A DNA stretch of 8,240 bases. Origin: Thermococci archaeon (GTDB lineage Archaea; Methanobacteriota_B; Thermococci; Thermococcales; Thermococcaceae). The stretch spans positions 1-8,240 of the forward strand of contig QMUB01000039.1 of the NCBI GenBank assembly GCA_003663695.1, read 5' to 3'. Position numbers and translations under genes: made by a program. A model generated the notes under the pieces. The model searched no databases. It had not been told where the DNA came from and worked only from the letters and a program-made list of their open reading frames with translations. Below are positions 1 to 6,708 of the stretch, one piece after another; the stretch's first letter is position 1; each line of letters starts with the position of its first letter.

Positions 1-122
1 CCCGCTCCGTTGGGCCCGAGGAGGGCAAATATCTCGCCTTCTTCAATCTCCAAATTAACCCCCCGGAGAGCCTCAAAATTCCCGTATCTTTTTCTCAATT
101 CCCCGACCTCAAGCGCTTTCAT
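1..122 (-). CDS. ABC transporter ATP-binding protein, N-terminal fragment (continues off left edge)
   Basis: Reading the minus strand from ATG at 122 gives [20 protein letters not shown], then [20 protein letters not shown], reaching the Walker A (P-loop) motif GPNGAG at residues 36-41, where the window ends. The pattern of a short beta strand, an aromatic A-loop residue (Tyr13) and GxxxLLGPNGAGK is typical of ABC ATPases that drive ABC-2 or other multi-domain transporters at the cytoplasmic membrane face. An upstream in-frame ATG at 134 exists, but 122 is preferred because GGTGAG lies 4 nt before it and the TATA box at 154-162 would put the transcript start near 132. The substrate cannot be told from 40 residues. 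It lies downstream of gcvPB on the same strand but has its own promoter. Confidence 0.85.
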   Translation of the reverse strand, partial: MKALEVGELRKRYGNFEALRGVNLEIEEGEIFALLGPNGA

Positions 123-153
123 GGGCTCACCCATGGTAATTCGGAGCTCATGG

Positions 154-162
154 GATATAAAA
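154..162 (-). promoter_or_regulatory. TATA box for the ABC ATPase gene
   Basis: On the minus strand this reads TTTTATATC. Its centre is about 26 nt upstream of position 132, so the leader would be roughly 10 nt and would contain the GGTGAG ribosome site in front of ATG 122. It sits after the T-rich tract that follows gcvPB, consistent with a new transcription unit. Confidence 0.5.
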
Positions 163-182
163 GGTGATGTAATTCTGAAGTA

Positions 183-217
183 CAGAGAAAAAGAAATGAA
201 CAAAATCAAAATAAAAA
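183..217 (-). terminator. T-rich archaeal terminator after gcvPB
   Basis: Immediately after the gcvPB TGA stop the minus strand carries several T runs (TTTTTATTTTGATTTTG followed by CTTTTTCTC) with no hairpin. Archaeal RNA polymerase terminates at such oligo-T tracts. It separates gcvPB from the ABC ATPase promoter. Confidence 0.55.
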
Positions 218-1717
218 TCAGATGTCAATATCTCCCTTCTCCTTGAGCTTCCGGTACATGCGCCATGTTATTACAGGTCTCTTGGTGGCGAGAACGTCAT
301 CAACCCTCCTAACCGCCGTGTTGTGAGGTGCACTCTTGACAAGCTCGGGGTTGCTATAGGCTTCCTCGCTTATCCTCTTGAGGGCATCAACATAGGCATC
401 GAGTTCCTCTTTGGTAACCCCCTCCGTTGGCTCAATCATGAGTGCCTCATGCACGATGAGGGGGAAGTATATGGTTGGAGCATGCAATCCGTGATCAAGG
501 AGCCTCTTTGCCACGTCGAGAGCCTTAACCCCGGTATCCCTCTTCATGGGCTCCGCTGAGAAGACCACCTCATGCTTCCTGAGCTCTTTGTGAGGAAGTT
601 CATATCCCTTCGTTCCCTTCAGCTTCTTTCCCAGGTAGTTTGCATTGAGCACGGCTATCTCACTGGCTTCCTTCAAACCCTGGCGCCCCATAATCTTGAG
701 GTAGGTTAGAGCCTTGACAAGAACTCCAAAGTTGCCGTAAAACTCCTTCACCTTTCCTATACTCTTTGGAAGGTCGTAGTTGAGGTAGTATTTCTCTCCA
801 TCGTACTCCACAACCGGCACTGGCAAGTAGTCCTTCAGGAAATCCTTCACACCGACTGGGCCGGCTCCGGGCCCTCCACCACCATGAGGCGTTGAGAATG
901 TCTTGTGGAGATTTATGTGAACCACATCAAAGCCCATATCCCCTGGTCTGACCTTCCCGAGGATTCCATTTAAGTTTGCCCCATCATAGTAGAGCAGACC
1001 TCCAGCATCGTGAACTATTTTTGCTATCTCGAGAATGTCCTCCTCAAAGATTCCAAGAGTGTTGGGGTTTGTGAGCATCAATCCGGCAGTTCTTTCGCTT
1101 ACAGCACTTCTTAGAGCTTCCAAATCCACCATTCCCTGCTCGTTTGAAGGTATCTCTATAACCTTGAAACCTGCCATTGCAGCACTTGCTGGGTTTGTCC
1201 CGTGCGCAGAATCGGGTACAATAATTTCATCTCTCTTTGTATCGCCCCTATCCAGATGGTACGCTCTAATTATCATGACTCCCGTGAACTCACCGTTTGC
1301 CCCTGCTGCAGGCTGCAGCGTAAAGCGATCCATTCCCGTAACTTCCTTAAGCCATTGCTCAAGCTCCCACATTACCTGAAGTGCTCCCTGAACTGTTCTC
1401 TCATCCTGATATGGATGAACATAAGTTACTTTTGGATGCCCTGCAAGCTCCTCGTTTATCTTTGGATTGTACTTCATCGTACATGAACCGAGCGGATAAA
1501 TGCCGCTATCAACACCATAGTTCATCTCACTCAGTCTTGTGTAGTGTTTAACCACCTCCGGCTCGCTGAGCTCCGGAAGCTCAAGACTCCCGCGCTTGAG
1601 TTCCTCGGGGATTTGAACATCGATGTCCTCGATTGCTTCAGGGAGTGTAAAGCTAACCCTTCCTCTGCCACCGAGCTCAAATATGAGCGGTTCGTCCCAT
1701 CTCGCCTGCTTAAACAT
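218..1717 (-). CDS. gcvPB: Glycine dehydrogenase (decarboxylating) subunit 2, P-protein C-terminal half
   Basis: This is the PLP-binding subunit of the glycine cleavage P-protein, which decarboxylates glycine and passes the aminomethyl group to lipoyl-H-protein in the cytoplasm. The start at 1717 gives 499 residues, usual for the archaeal/Gram-positive two-subunit form. Visible motifs are [12 protein letters not shown] (about 74-85), the glycine-rich [10 protein letters not shown] (134-143), [11 protein letters not shown] (169-179), YYDGANLN (243-250) and the Schiff-base lysine in [16 protein letters not shown] (Lys272). GTG at 1726 and ATG at 1723 are in frame, but the ribosome site AAGGTGAT at 1722-1729 overlaps them and is correctly spaced for ATG 1717 ([10 protein letters not shown]). 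The start overlaps the gcvPA stop by 8 bp, so the two are probably translationally coupled and form a heterotetramer. No gcvT or gcvH is present here. Confidence 0.96.
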   Translation of the reverse strand: MFKQARWDEPLIFELGGRGRVSFTLPEAIEDIDVQIPEELKRGSLELPELSEPEVVKHYTRLSEMNYGVDSGIYPLGSCTMKYNPKINEELAGHPKVTYVHPYQDERTVQGALQVMWELEQWLKEVTGMDRFTLQPAAGANGEFTGVMIIRAYHLDRGDTKRDEIIVPDSAHGTNPASAAMAGFKVIEIPSNEQGMVDLEALRSAVSERTAGLMLTNPNTLGIFEEDILEIAKIVHDAGGLLYYDGANLNGILGKVRPGDMGFDVVHINLHKTFSTPHGGGGPGAGPVGVKDFLKDYLPVPVVEYDGEKYYLNYDLPKSIGKVKEFYGNFGVLVKALTYLKIMGRQGLKEASEIAVLNANYLGKKLKGTKGYELPHKELRKHEVVFSAEPMKRDTGVKALDVAKRLLDHGLHAPTIYFPLIVHEALMIEPTEGVTKEELDAYVDALKRISEEAYSNPELVKSAPHNTAVRRVDDVLATKRPVITWRMYRKLKEKGDIDI

Positions 1718-3065
1718 AGGCATCACCTTCTATCTCCTTTAAAGCATCCACAAGGGCATCAATCCACTCCTTTCTCGTCGTCTCGGTTACTGCAAAGAGT
1801 GCACTTTCGCCGAGCTCCGGGAAGTGAGGCTTCAAATAGAAGCCGCCGTGAATGTTCCTCTCAAGCAGGCGCTCGTGAATTGCGTCGTAGGGAACTTCGA
1901 ACTTAACGGGTACATCTTTGAAGTTTATGCCTTCAAAGGGCAGCTCTCCAACTTCTTTCATGCGCTTTTTGAAATAGGCTGTGTTTTTGAGGATGACCTC
2001 ACCCAGCTTTGCGAGCCCCTTTGGACCAAGCGTAGCAATGTGAATTGCAGCCGCAACAGCAACAAGAGCCTCGTTTGAACATATGTTTGAGGTTGCCTTC
2101 GCCCTTCTTATGTGCTGCTCCCTCGTCTGAAGCGCCATAACAAAGGCTCTCCTCCCATCCACATCCTTTGTCATCCCTATGATCCTTCCTGGCATCTGCC
2201 TCACGAGCTTTTTATCGTTCTTAACCGCAAATATTCCCGCCCGTGGCCCACCGAAGTTCATGGGGCTTCCAAAGAAGGCGGCTTCACCTATCACGATATC
2301 TGCTCCGTAATTTCCAGGTGCTTCTAAGACCCCAAGGCTCGTTGGATCAACACCAACAACAAAAAGGGCGTTGTTATCATGGGCAATCTCCCCAACCGCC
2401 TTAATCTCCTCTTCAATGAGTCCAAAGAAGTTTGGCATCTCTATGTAAACACCAGCGGCTCCTTCAACTTTCTCTTTTAACTCTTCCAGATCCATCTGTC
2501 CCTTCTCATTCCACTTCACATACTCAATTTCAATACCTGCACCATCAACGTATGTTTGCAGCACCTTTATTTTTTCAGGGCTGAGATTCTTTGGAACGAT
2601 AAATTTGTTTCTTCTTGTAAATCTTGCAGACATTCTGGCAGCTTCTCCAAGGGAAGTACCCCAATCGTACATAGAAGCGTTTACTATCTCCAAACCAACA
2701 AGCTCTGCAATCAAGCTTTGATACTCAAAGAGTGCCTGAAGCATTCCTTGACTTATCTCGGGTTGATAGGGGGTATAAGCTGTTAGAAACTCGCTTCTCT
2801 CTATGAGATATTTAACGTGTGCGGGTACGTAGTGGAAGTATGTTCCAGCACCGAGGAAGCTTGGCATTTCCAGGGCAGTTTTATTTTTGCCCAGCATCTC
2901 GTTCATTTCGAGGAAAACCTCATATTCACTCTTGCCTTCAGGGAGGTTGAACTCATAGGAGACATTCTTCGGAACATCCGAAAAGAGGTCTTCAATACTC
3001 TCAAATCCTATTTCCCTGAGCATTTCCTCCTTATGCGCCGAATTTGGCATGTAATGCTTTCCCAT
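1710..3065 (-). CDS. gcvPA: Glycine dehydrogenase (decarboxylating) subunit 1, P-protein N-terminal half
   Basis: This is the partner of gcvPB in the heteromeric P-protein of the glycine cleavage system. ATG at 3065 ([20 protein letters not shown]) gives 451 residues, close to the usual length. Family hallmarks seen are the N-terminal H-Y-x-P-N-S, the [18 protein letters not shown] stretch, [36 protein letters not shown], and [10 protein letters not shown] late in the protein. This half is PLP-fold but has no Schiff-base lysine, as known for subunit 1. An in-frame ATG at 3107 would add 14 residues, but it lies on the TATA box, so it would be upstream of the transcript start; AAGGTGAT at 3070-3077 supports 3065. 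It is first gene of the gcvPA-gcvPB operon, transcribed divergently from the HAD hydrolase gene. Confidence 0.96.
   Translation of the reverse strand: MGKHYMPNSAHKEEMLREIGFESIEDLFSDVPKNVSYEFNLPEGKSEYEVFLEMNEMLGKNKTALEMPSFLGAGTYFHYVPAHVKYLIERSEFLTAYTPYQPEISQGMLQALFEYQSLIAELVGLEIVNASMYDWGTSLGEAARMSARFTRRNKFIVPKNLSPEKIKVLQTYVDGAGIEIEYVKWNEKGQMDLEELKEKVEGAAGVYIEMPNFFGLIEEEIKAVGEIAHDNNALFVVGVDPTSLGVLEAPGNYGADIVIGEAAFFGSPMNFGGPRAGIFAVKNDKKLVRQMPGRIIGMTKDVDGRRAFVMALQTREQHIRRAKATSNICSNEALVAVAAAIHIATLGPKGLAKLGEVILKNTAYFKKRMKEVGELPFEGINFKDVPVKFEVPYDAIHERLLERNIHGGFYLKPHFPELGESALFAVTETTRKEWIDALVDALKEIEGDAYV
1722..1729 (-). promoter_or_regulatory. Ribosome binding site deciding the gcvPB start
   Basis: The minus strand reads AAGGTGAT followed by GCCT and ATG at 1717. 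It lies inside the last codons of gcvPA (Glu-Gly-Asp-Ala-Tyr-Val-stop). The in-frame GTG at 1726 and ATG at 1723 fall within it, so they are unlikely starts. The same 15-nt string AAGGTGATGCCTATG occurs at the gcvPA start. Confidence 0.7.
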
Positions 3066-3069
3066 AGGC

Positions 3070-3077
3070 ATCACCTT
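3070..3077 (-). promoter_or_regulatory. Ribosome binding site deciding the gcvPA start
   Basis: The minus strand reads AAGGTGAT, then GCCT and ATG at 3065. It matches the anti-Shine-Dalgarno end of archaeal 16S rRNA and selects ATG 3065 over the longer in-frame start at 3107. Confidence 0.7.
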
Positions 3078-3104
3078 TAAATCATCACCAAAAAGTTTCG
3101 CAGT

Positions 3105-3117
3105 CATATAATATATG
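3105..3117 (-). promoter_or_regulatory. TATA box of the gcvPA-gcvPB operon
   Basis: The minus strand has CATATATTATATG, a strong archaeal TATA element with AAAG purines just upstream. A start about 25 nt downstream falls near 3086, giving a leader of about 20 nt before ATG 3065. Confidence 0.65.
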
Positions 3118-3133
3118 CTTTGCGTTAATCTCA

Positions 3134-3172
3134 GGTTAAGTGGAAAATGTTAAATTACAGAACTCCTTAACC
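3134..3172. repeat. 7-bp inverted repeat in the divergent gcvPA/HAD promoter region
   Basis: GGTTAAG at 3134-3140 and its exact complement CTTAACC at 3166-3172 are separated by 25 bp, so centres are 32 bp apart, about three helical turns. The arms bracket the likely HAD TATA element. It could be an operator, but similarity outside the 7 bp arms is poor and chance is possible in an AT-rich spacer. Confidence 0.3.
3144..3157 (+). promoter_or_regulatory. Possible BRE/TATA for the HAD-PrsW operon
   Basis: A purine run (GAAAA) followed by TGTTAAATTA lies about 25-30 nt upstream of 3178, which would give a leader of roughly 10 nt ahead of ATG 3189 that includes the GGTGAG ribosome site. The match to the TATA consensus is moderate. 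Confidence 0.35.
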
Positions 3173-3188
3173 GGGTTGGGGTGAGTCA

Positions 3189-3878
3189 ATGATAATAGGC
3201 TTCGACTACGATGGAACACTGGTGGACAGCTATTCGGTGATTGAAGAAGCGTTCATCCATGCTCTGGAAAAACATTATTCATGGCTACCCTTCAAAGGGT
3301 TATGGGCTAAAATTCTCACCAGAATTGAGCTCTACTTTGAAAGACCAAAATTCGGCAAAAAGAGACACAAAGGGAAGATAAGCCAGCCTTTCTTTTTTAA
3401 GTTGAAGTTCTCAAGAACATGGTTCGATGAGAGGGCAAAGCTGACAAAGCCTATAGATGATTCAAAGGAGCTCATAAGAAAGCTGAAGGAGGAAGGACAT
3501 GTCGTCATATCCTTCTCTGCCGAGGACTTCATAGATGGCATGAAGGAATACCGATTGCGGCTTAATGGCTTTTATGACCTCTTCGATGATGTGATAATAT
3601 TTGGACGTGAGGTTACCCTTAGTGAGGCACTATGTCTGGTGAGAGAAAAATATGGGGATGAAATCTTCCTATGGGTGGATGACAAGCCATGGCGCTTTGT
3701 GGGGAGGGGAGATGAAAACACGGAGTATGTATGGTACTACTTCCCTATTACAAGCAAATATGCGGAGGAAAAAGCTCTGGAGCAGATACCACGCCTTCAC
3801 ATTATAAGAGACCTCTGGAGCATCTTCGATGTTATAAAGAATGTGGAATCCAGTCGCGGCATTATAGACAAAGCTTAA
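3189..3878 (+). CDS. HAD-superfamily hydrolase, substrate unknown
   Basis: The 229-residue protein begins with HAD motif I, FDYDGTLVDS (Asp6 nucleophile, Asp8 general acid/base). It has a motif II candidate at VVISFS (Ser108 or Ser110) and an acidic motif IV at LWVDDKP (Asp164, Asp165). Residues 15-85 form a helical, basic cap-like insertion between motifs I and II, as in C1-capped phosphatases. A clear motif III lysine before the DD pair is not obvious (Lys154 is a candidate). It is probably a cytoplasmic phosphatase or related phosphotransferase; the substrate cannot be read from sequence. The start is supported by GGTGAG 3 nt before ATG 3189. It is followed after 34 bp by the PrsW-like gene on the same strand, so the two are likely co-transcribed. 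Confidence 0.85.
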   Translation: MIIGFDYDGTLVDSYSVIEEAFIHALEKHYSWLPFKGLWAKILTRIELYFERPKFGKKRHKGKISQPFFFKLKFSRTWFDERAKLTKPIDDSKELIRKLKEEGHVVISFSAEDFIDGMKEYRLRLNGFYDLFDDVIIFGREVTLSEALCLVREKYGDEIFLWVDDKPWRFVGRGDENTEYVWYYFPITSKYAEEKALEQIPRLHIIRDLWSIFDVIKNVESSRGIIDKA

Positions 3879-3912
3879 AATCCCGAAGGAGTAACTTCAT
3901 CATGGTGATCAA

Positions 3913-4623
3913 ATGCATATCCTGAATGCGATAATATTCTTTGCATATGCCCCGGCACTCGCCATACTGTGGTACTTCTATCATGAGGATAAGTACGAGC
4001 CAGAGCCAAAAAAATATGTCATAGGAACTTTCATACTAGGAGCCACGCTCTCCGTTGGAATTGCCATGCTCCTTGAAGCCATCATGGTGCAGGGAGAATT
4101 TGGGTATGTACTTCTTCCAGCAACGGCATTCTACGCTGCTCTGGTTGCAGGTTTTGTTGAGGAGCCGGCAAAAGCACTTGCCGTGAGATTCCCATTTAAA
4201 GCGGGGCAGATGGATGGGATAATGGATGGTGTAGTGTATGGTGTGGCAGCGGGGCTGGGATTTGCCGCAACGGAGAATCTCTTTTACGGATTAGGTTATG
4301 GTCTGGGAACCACCATAACGAGAGCTTTTCTAACACCCTTTGCCCACGCAACTTGGAGTGCCATTATAGGTGTGGGGTACGGTTTAAAAGCGGAGGGGAA
4401 GATACAGTCCCTCTCAAACTACTTTATCCTGGCAATTCTACTCCATTTTCTCTGGGACTACTTTGCGTTCCTGAGTCTCAAAATACCCGCATACACAATC
4501 TTCACAGTACTCCTAATCTTCATAAACATAGCTTTAATTAGATACTTCGTGATGGCCGGTCAGAGAGAGGATTTAGAAAAGATGTGGTGGTACTGGTTTG
4601 TAGGAGGCAGGAGATATGAATGA
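3913..4623 (+). CDS. PrsW-family intramembrane metalloprotease homologue
   Basis: This 236-residue polytopic membrane protein has about seven hydrophobic segments and carries the PrsW signature: YHEDKYEPEP after the first membrane segment (about 23-32), EEPAK (83-87), MDGIMDGVVYGVAAGLGFAA with TEN (about 100-122), HATWS (145-149) and HFLWD (178-182). The conserved Glu pair and two His residues are those proposed to bind zinc in this family, which is related to CPBP proteases. Bacillus subtilis PrsW cleaves anti-sigma factor RsiW; archaea lack that sigma pathway, so the substrate here is unknown. GGTGATC at 3904-3910 precedes ATG 3913. It follows the HAD gene closely and its stop overlaps the next start. 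The tail contains a WWYW cluster. Proteolytic activity is inferred from motif retention only. Confidence 0.87.
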   Translation: MHILNAIIFFAYAPALAILWYFYHEDKYEPEPKKYVIGTFILGATLSVGIAMLLEAIMVQGEFGYVLLPATAFYAALVAGFVEEPAKALAVRFPFKAGQMDGIMDGVVYGVAAGLGFAATENLFYGLGYGLGTTITRAFLTPFAHATWSAIIGVGYGLKAEGKIQSLSNYFILAILLHFLWDYFAFLSLKIPAYTIFTVLLIFINIALIRYFVMAGQREDLEKMWWYWFVGGRRYE

Positions 4624-4822
4624 GAAAATTGAAAAGGCGCTTTTTGAGGCAAGGCCCTATGTGGAATATTTTGAAGAGCTCAAAGCCAAAATAGAGGAGA
4701 TATCATCAAAAGCTTCAAATGATAAAGAGTTTAAGACACTCGTTGAAAAGGAGATAACACTAGCAAAGGAACCTTTCAAGACAGATCTGAGAATTTTCCT
4801 CCAGAAGTTTGAGGTCCTGTGA
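4616..4822 (+). CDS. Small helical protein of 68 residues, function unknown
   Basis: I do not recognise a family. The sequence is rich in Lys and Glu and reads as two or three amphipathic helices without cysteines, signal peptide or membrane segment, so a soluble or membrane-peripheral protein is likely. Reality as a gene is supported by GGAGG about 8-12 nt before ATG 4616, an 8-bp overlap with the PrsW stop that suggests translational coupling, and a T-rich tract directly after its TGA. Its fixed position suggests it might act with the PrsW-like protein, for example as an adaptor, but that is inference from context alone. Confidence 0.7.
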   Translation: MNEKIEKALFEARPYVEYFEELKAKIEEISSKASNDKEFKTLVEKEITLAKEPFKTDLRIFLQKFEVL

Positions 4823-4824
4823 TA

Positions 4825-4838
4825 TTTTCTTTTTATTT
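4825..4838 (+). terminator. T-rich terminator of the HAD-PrsW-small protein operon
   Basis: TTTTCTTTTTATTT begins 2 nt after the stop of the 68-residue protein gene, with no hairpin, as expected for archaeal intrinsic termination. Confidence 0.5.
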
Positions 4839-4840
4839 AA

Positions 4841-4858
4841 ATCGAAAAGTATTTTAAC
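4841..4858 (+). promoter_or_regulatory. Probable BRE/TATA for the lipoprotein gene
   Basis: CGAAAAG followed by TATTTTAA resembles a Thermococcales BRE-TATA pair; a start about 25 nt downstream falls near 4879, just before the GGTGG site and ATG 4890. An alternative TATA, ATTTAAAT at 4835-4842, would start the RNA near 4864. Confidence 0.4.
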
Positions 4859-4889
4859 ATCAAAGTGAATTAAACTTTTGGTGGATTCC

Positions 4890-5675
4890 ATGAAAAAACT
4901 TCTTGGTTTGGGAGTGGTCTTCCTCCTCATGGCTGCTCTCCCGGCATGCACGATGGGGGCTCCCACAAAGGAGGAGATCATAGAGAGGATGGAGAATGTG
5001 GACGCCTACACATACATGCTGAATATGAAAATTGCAACTCCCTACGGCACTTCCACCATAAAAGCCCACGAAGGGCTTGATAAGAGCAAAAACGTCTCCT
5101 TTGCTGAGTATGAGGTCATCTCCCCTGGTCCCACCATTAAAAACACCCCAATCAAGACACACTCATGGGAGTTCTTCGATGGAGAATACGGATACAGCAA
5201 GGTTGTAAGGACAGAGGATAACGTATCCACAAAGGAGAGCCACAGGTGGGATTTAAACGACTTGAAATATCTTTTAAAAGACTTCCTGCCGGCTAATGCG
5301 AGCAGGGAGGATGTAATTCAAGTTATCACCAGCCAGAGGGACTATATCTCAAACATACTTGTGCCCCTCTTCAAAAATGCTACCATAGAAGGAGTCGAAG
5401 GAAAAGGAGGATACTATATCCTGAGATTTGCACTGCAGAGAAACGGTTCCATCTCCGAATATGTGGAAGAAATGCGGAAGGTGGAAAACATCTCCGGAGA
5501 GATGTGGGTGAGAGATGGGCTCCCCACAAAGATCCATGTGGTTCACGTGAGTAGCTTTGTGGAGCCGTCCTCGAACACAACGCATACCATCACAAAGGAT
5601 TACAATGTAACATTTGATTACAGGTTTGAAATTCCTGAGTGGGCAAAGAAACTTCGGGAGGAGACGTCTGGATGA
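4890..5675 (+). CDS. Secreted lipoprotein rich in N-glycosylation sequons, function unknown
   Basis: The 261-residue product starts with a signal peptide (Lys2-Lys3, hydrophobic 4-17) ending in LPAC, with Cys20 as the likely lipidated residue, so it is probably anchored outside the cytoplasmic membrane. The body alternates polar beta strands with short helices and vaguely resembles LolA-like archaeal lipoproteins (a late EEMRKVENISGEMWV strand region); I cannot assign a family firmly. Eight Asn-X-Ser/Thr sequons are visible (Asn68, 111, 136, 163, 185, 200, 229, 239), which fits a heavily glycosylated surface protein. Start choice: an in-frame TTG at 4878 exists, but ATG 4890 begins the signal peptide and has GGTGG about 5 nt upstream. 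Its TGA overlaps the ATG of the next lipoprotein gene. Confidence 0.8.
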   Translation: MKKLLGLGVVFLLMAALPACTMGAPTKEEIIERMENVDAYTYMLNMKIATPYGTSTIKAHEGLDKSKNVSFAEYEVISPGPTIKNTPIKTHSWEFFDGEYGYSKVVRTEDNVSTKESHRWDLNDLKYLLKDFLPANASREDVIQVITSQRDYISNILVPLFKNATIEGVEGKGGYYILRFALQRNGSISEYVEEMRKVENISGEMWVRDGLPTKIHVVHVSSFVEPSSNTTHTITKDYNVTFDYRFEIPEWAKKLREETSG

Positions 5676-5887
5676 AAAAAGCATTTGCAATTCTCCTTTT
5701 ACTTCTAGTTACAGGATGCATCGGCACCGAGAAGCCGCCCACAGAGAAGGAAGTCCTAAATGCGATTGGAGCAATTCAAAAGTGTCAGTATGAAATGAGA
5801 GAATTCATAAGTCAGTTTTTCTGTTTGCTTTCTGGTATAATTTTGTTAGAGTTCATTCCCGATTTGGTGGATCGCCTGGTGATGTGA
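5672..5887 (+). pseudogene. Truncated second lipoprotein gene, disrupted by an IS remnant
   Basis: ATG 5672 overlaps the previous stop as ATGA. The product begins with a clean lipoprotein signal, MKKAFAILLLLLVTGC (Cys16 in lipobox VTGC), then IGTEKPPTEKEVLNAIGAIQ and KCQYEM. This resembles the start of the upstream lipoprotein (PTKEEIIERMENVDAYTYML), so the two look like tandem paralogues. After about residue 42 the similarity stops; the remaining 29 residues (ending DLVDRLVM) are hydrophobic and are an out-of-frame reading of transposase-derived DNA. The open frame of 71 codons may still be translated as a short lipopeptide. I treat it as a broken gene whose distal part was lost on IS insertion or deletion. 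Confidence 0.65.
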
Positions 5888-5925
5888 CTGAATGGCTTCA
5901 GAGGGTGATGCTACAGTTATCCTAA
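5794..5925 (+). mobile_element. C-terminal remnant of a DDE transposase (IS fragment)
   Basis: The frame opening after TGA 5791-5793 and ending at TAA 5923-5925 encodes FLFAFWYNFVRVHSRFGGSP followed by GDVTEWLQRVMLQLS. The pattern W-Y-N-F-V-R-x-H-S-x-F-G-x-x-P is the conserved C-terminal block of DDE transposases, here most like the IS6/IS240 type found in Thermococcales. The catalytic DDE residues and the rest of the element are absent. Recognisable similarity starts near 5818; the left join lies between about 5796 and 5818. I did not identify terminal inverted repeats or a target duplication. Confidence 0.65.
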
Positions 5926-5943
5926 CAGTATGCTCGCGGGGTA

Positions 5944-5959
5944 CCACAAGTATTTAAAT
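5944..5959 (+). promoter_or_regulatory. Promoter (BRE/TATA) of the C/D box sRNA
   Basis: CCACAAG directly precedes TATTTAAAT (5951-5959). The TATA centre at about 5955 predicts a start near 5980, which is the first G of the GGGG that precedes the C box. The fit between promoter and RNA boundary supports an independent small RNA gene. Confidence 0.6.
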
Positions 5960-5979
5960 GATGATTGCCTCCATTTCAA

Positions 5980-6036
5980 GGGGATGATGAACGTTAGCCA
6001 CTCTGAAGGGTGAAGAAAAGAGGGTTAACTGACCTT
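5980..6036 (+). ncRNA. C/D box guide sRNA (2'-O-methylation guide)
   Basis: All elements of an archaeal C/D box sRNA are present with canonical spacing: C box ATGATGA (5984-5990), 12-nt guide ACGTTAGCCACT (5991-6002), D' box CTGA (6003-6006), 3-nt spacer, C' box GTGAAGA (6010-6016), 12-nt guide AAAGAGGGTTAA (6017-6028) and D box CTGA (6029-6032). GGGG (5980-5983) can pair with CCTT (6033-6036) as a short terminal stem with G-U pairs. Such RNAs bind L7Ae, Nop5 and fibrillarin and direct ribose methylation of the target base pairing five nucleotides upstream of D or D'. Predicted targets are AGTGGCTAACGT (fifth base, G) and TTAACCCTCTTT (fifth base, C) in rRNA or tRNA; I could not place either from memory. 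The 3' end abuts the antisense tmk stop codon. Confidence 0.85.
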
Positions 6037-6662
6037 CAATACTCCCCTAAAATTTCATGCTGCACAAGAGCCACTATATCGTTGTGTATATCTTCTAGAG
6101 AAGCTAAGGCGTTTATTATTTTAATTTCCTCAAAGCGCTTTGCAAGCTTTAAATAGTTCTCCCTAACCCTTCTCTGAAGCTCGGCTATTTTATCAAACTC
6201 TGTTTTGATTTTACGTCCATTTATTCTGTTCATACTCTCCCTAACAGGCAGATCTAAGAGGATAACCAGGTCAGGACGCACCGCAAATCTATTTAAATCC
6301 ACAAGCCATTCCAAGTCCAAGCCTCTAGCCCACTGATACGCCAGGGATGAATAGAAATAGCGATCAGAGATTACAACCTTTCCCTGTTCAAGAGAGGGTT
6401 TTATTAACTTATGGACATGCTCAGCTCTGTCTGCAGCAAATAAAAGTGCCTCCGCTTCATGGCTTATCCTGGCACCGTCTATAATGCCCTCCTTTCCCCC
6501 AATTAAAACGAGCTTTCTGATGAGCTTCCCAAAGGGAGTATCCGTGGGTTCTTTTGTAAGAACTACTTCATAACCTCTTTTTTCAAACCATTGAGCCAAA
6601 AGCCTCGCCTGCGTTGATTTACCGGCGCCATCTATGCCTTCCAGCACAATAAACATCCCCAT
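6036..6662 (-). CDS. tmk: Thymidylate kinase (dTMP kinase)
   Basis: The enzyme phosphorylates dTMP to dTDP with ATP in the cytoplasm, a required step in dTTP synthesis. The 208-residue protein shows the P-loop [10 protein letters not shown] (about 8-17), the [10 protein letters not shown] dTMP-phosphate-binding region (37-46), the [11 protein letters not shown] motif (100-110), the VILLDLPV strand (133-140) and a LID region around [10 protein letters not shown] (148-157). Length is normal. Three in-frame starts are close together: GTG 6665, ATG 6662 and ATG 6656. GGAGGTG at 6668-6674 is best spaced for 6662, and 6656 is a possible alternative. It lies 93 bp downstream of the phosphohexomutase-like gene on the same strand, and a TATA candidate in that gap suggests its own transcript. 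Confidence 0.95.
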   Translation of the reverse strand: MGMFIVLEGIDGAGKSTQARLLAQWFEKRGYEVVLTKEPTDTPFGKLIRKLVLIGGKEGIIDGARISHEAEALLFAADRAEHVHKLIKPSLEQGKVVISDRYFYSSLAYQWARGLDLEWLVDLNRFAVRPDLVILLDLPVRESMNRINGRKIKTEFDKIAELQRRVRENYLKLAKRFEEIKIINALASLEDIHNDIVALVQHEILGEY

Positions 6663-6708
6663 CACTCCACCTCCAAAATCGAGATGTTTAATGTTTTAGG
6701 GATATTCG

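Noticed and set aside
1035..1486. Plus-strand open frames across gcvPB
   Set aside because: They are antisense shadows of a strongly conserved gene, with no ribosome sites or recognisable protein sequence.
3066..3107. N-terminal extension of gcvPA from ATG 3107
   Set aside because: That ATG sits on the TATA box, so it would not be transcribed; AAGGTGAT supports 3065.
3066..3188. Glycine riboswitch upstream of gcvPA
   Set aside because: The predicted leader is only about 20 nt, too short for an aptamer, and I see no conserved tandem aptamer sequence.
3731..3925. 64-codon plus-strand frame spanning the HAD/PrsW junction
   Set aside because: It overlaps two supported genes in another frame and has no family signal.
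4878..4889. TTG start for the lipoprotein
   Set aside because: It would add four residues before the signal peptide, and the GGTGG site supports ATG 4890.
4860..5690. Minus-strand open frames opposite the lipoprotein gene
   Set aside because: They are shadows without start signals; the plus-strand frame has a signal peptide and a promoter.
5875..5925. A second C/D box RNA from GTGATGT, CTGA and GTGATGC
   Set aside because: Only 2 nt separate the C-like and D-like boxes, the boxes are off consensus, and the segment is explained by the transposase reading frame.
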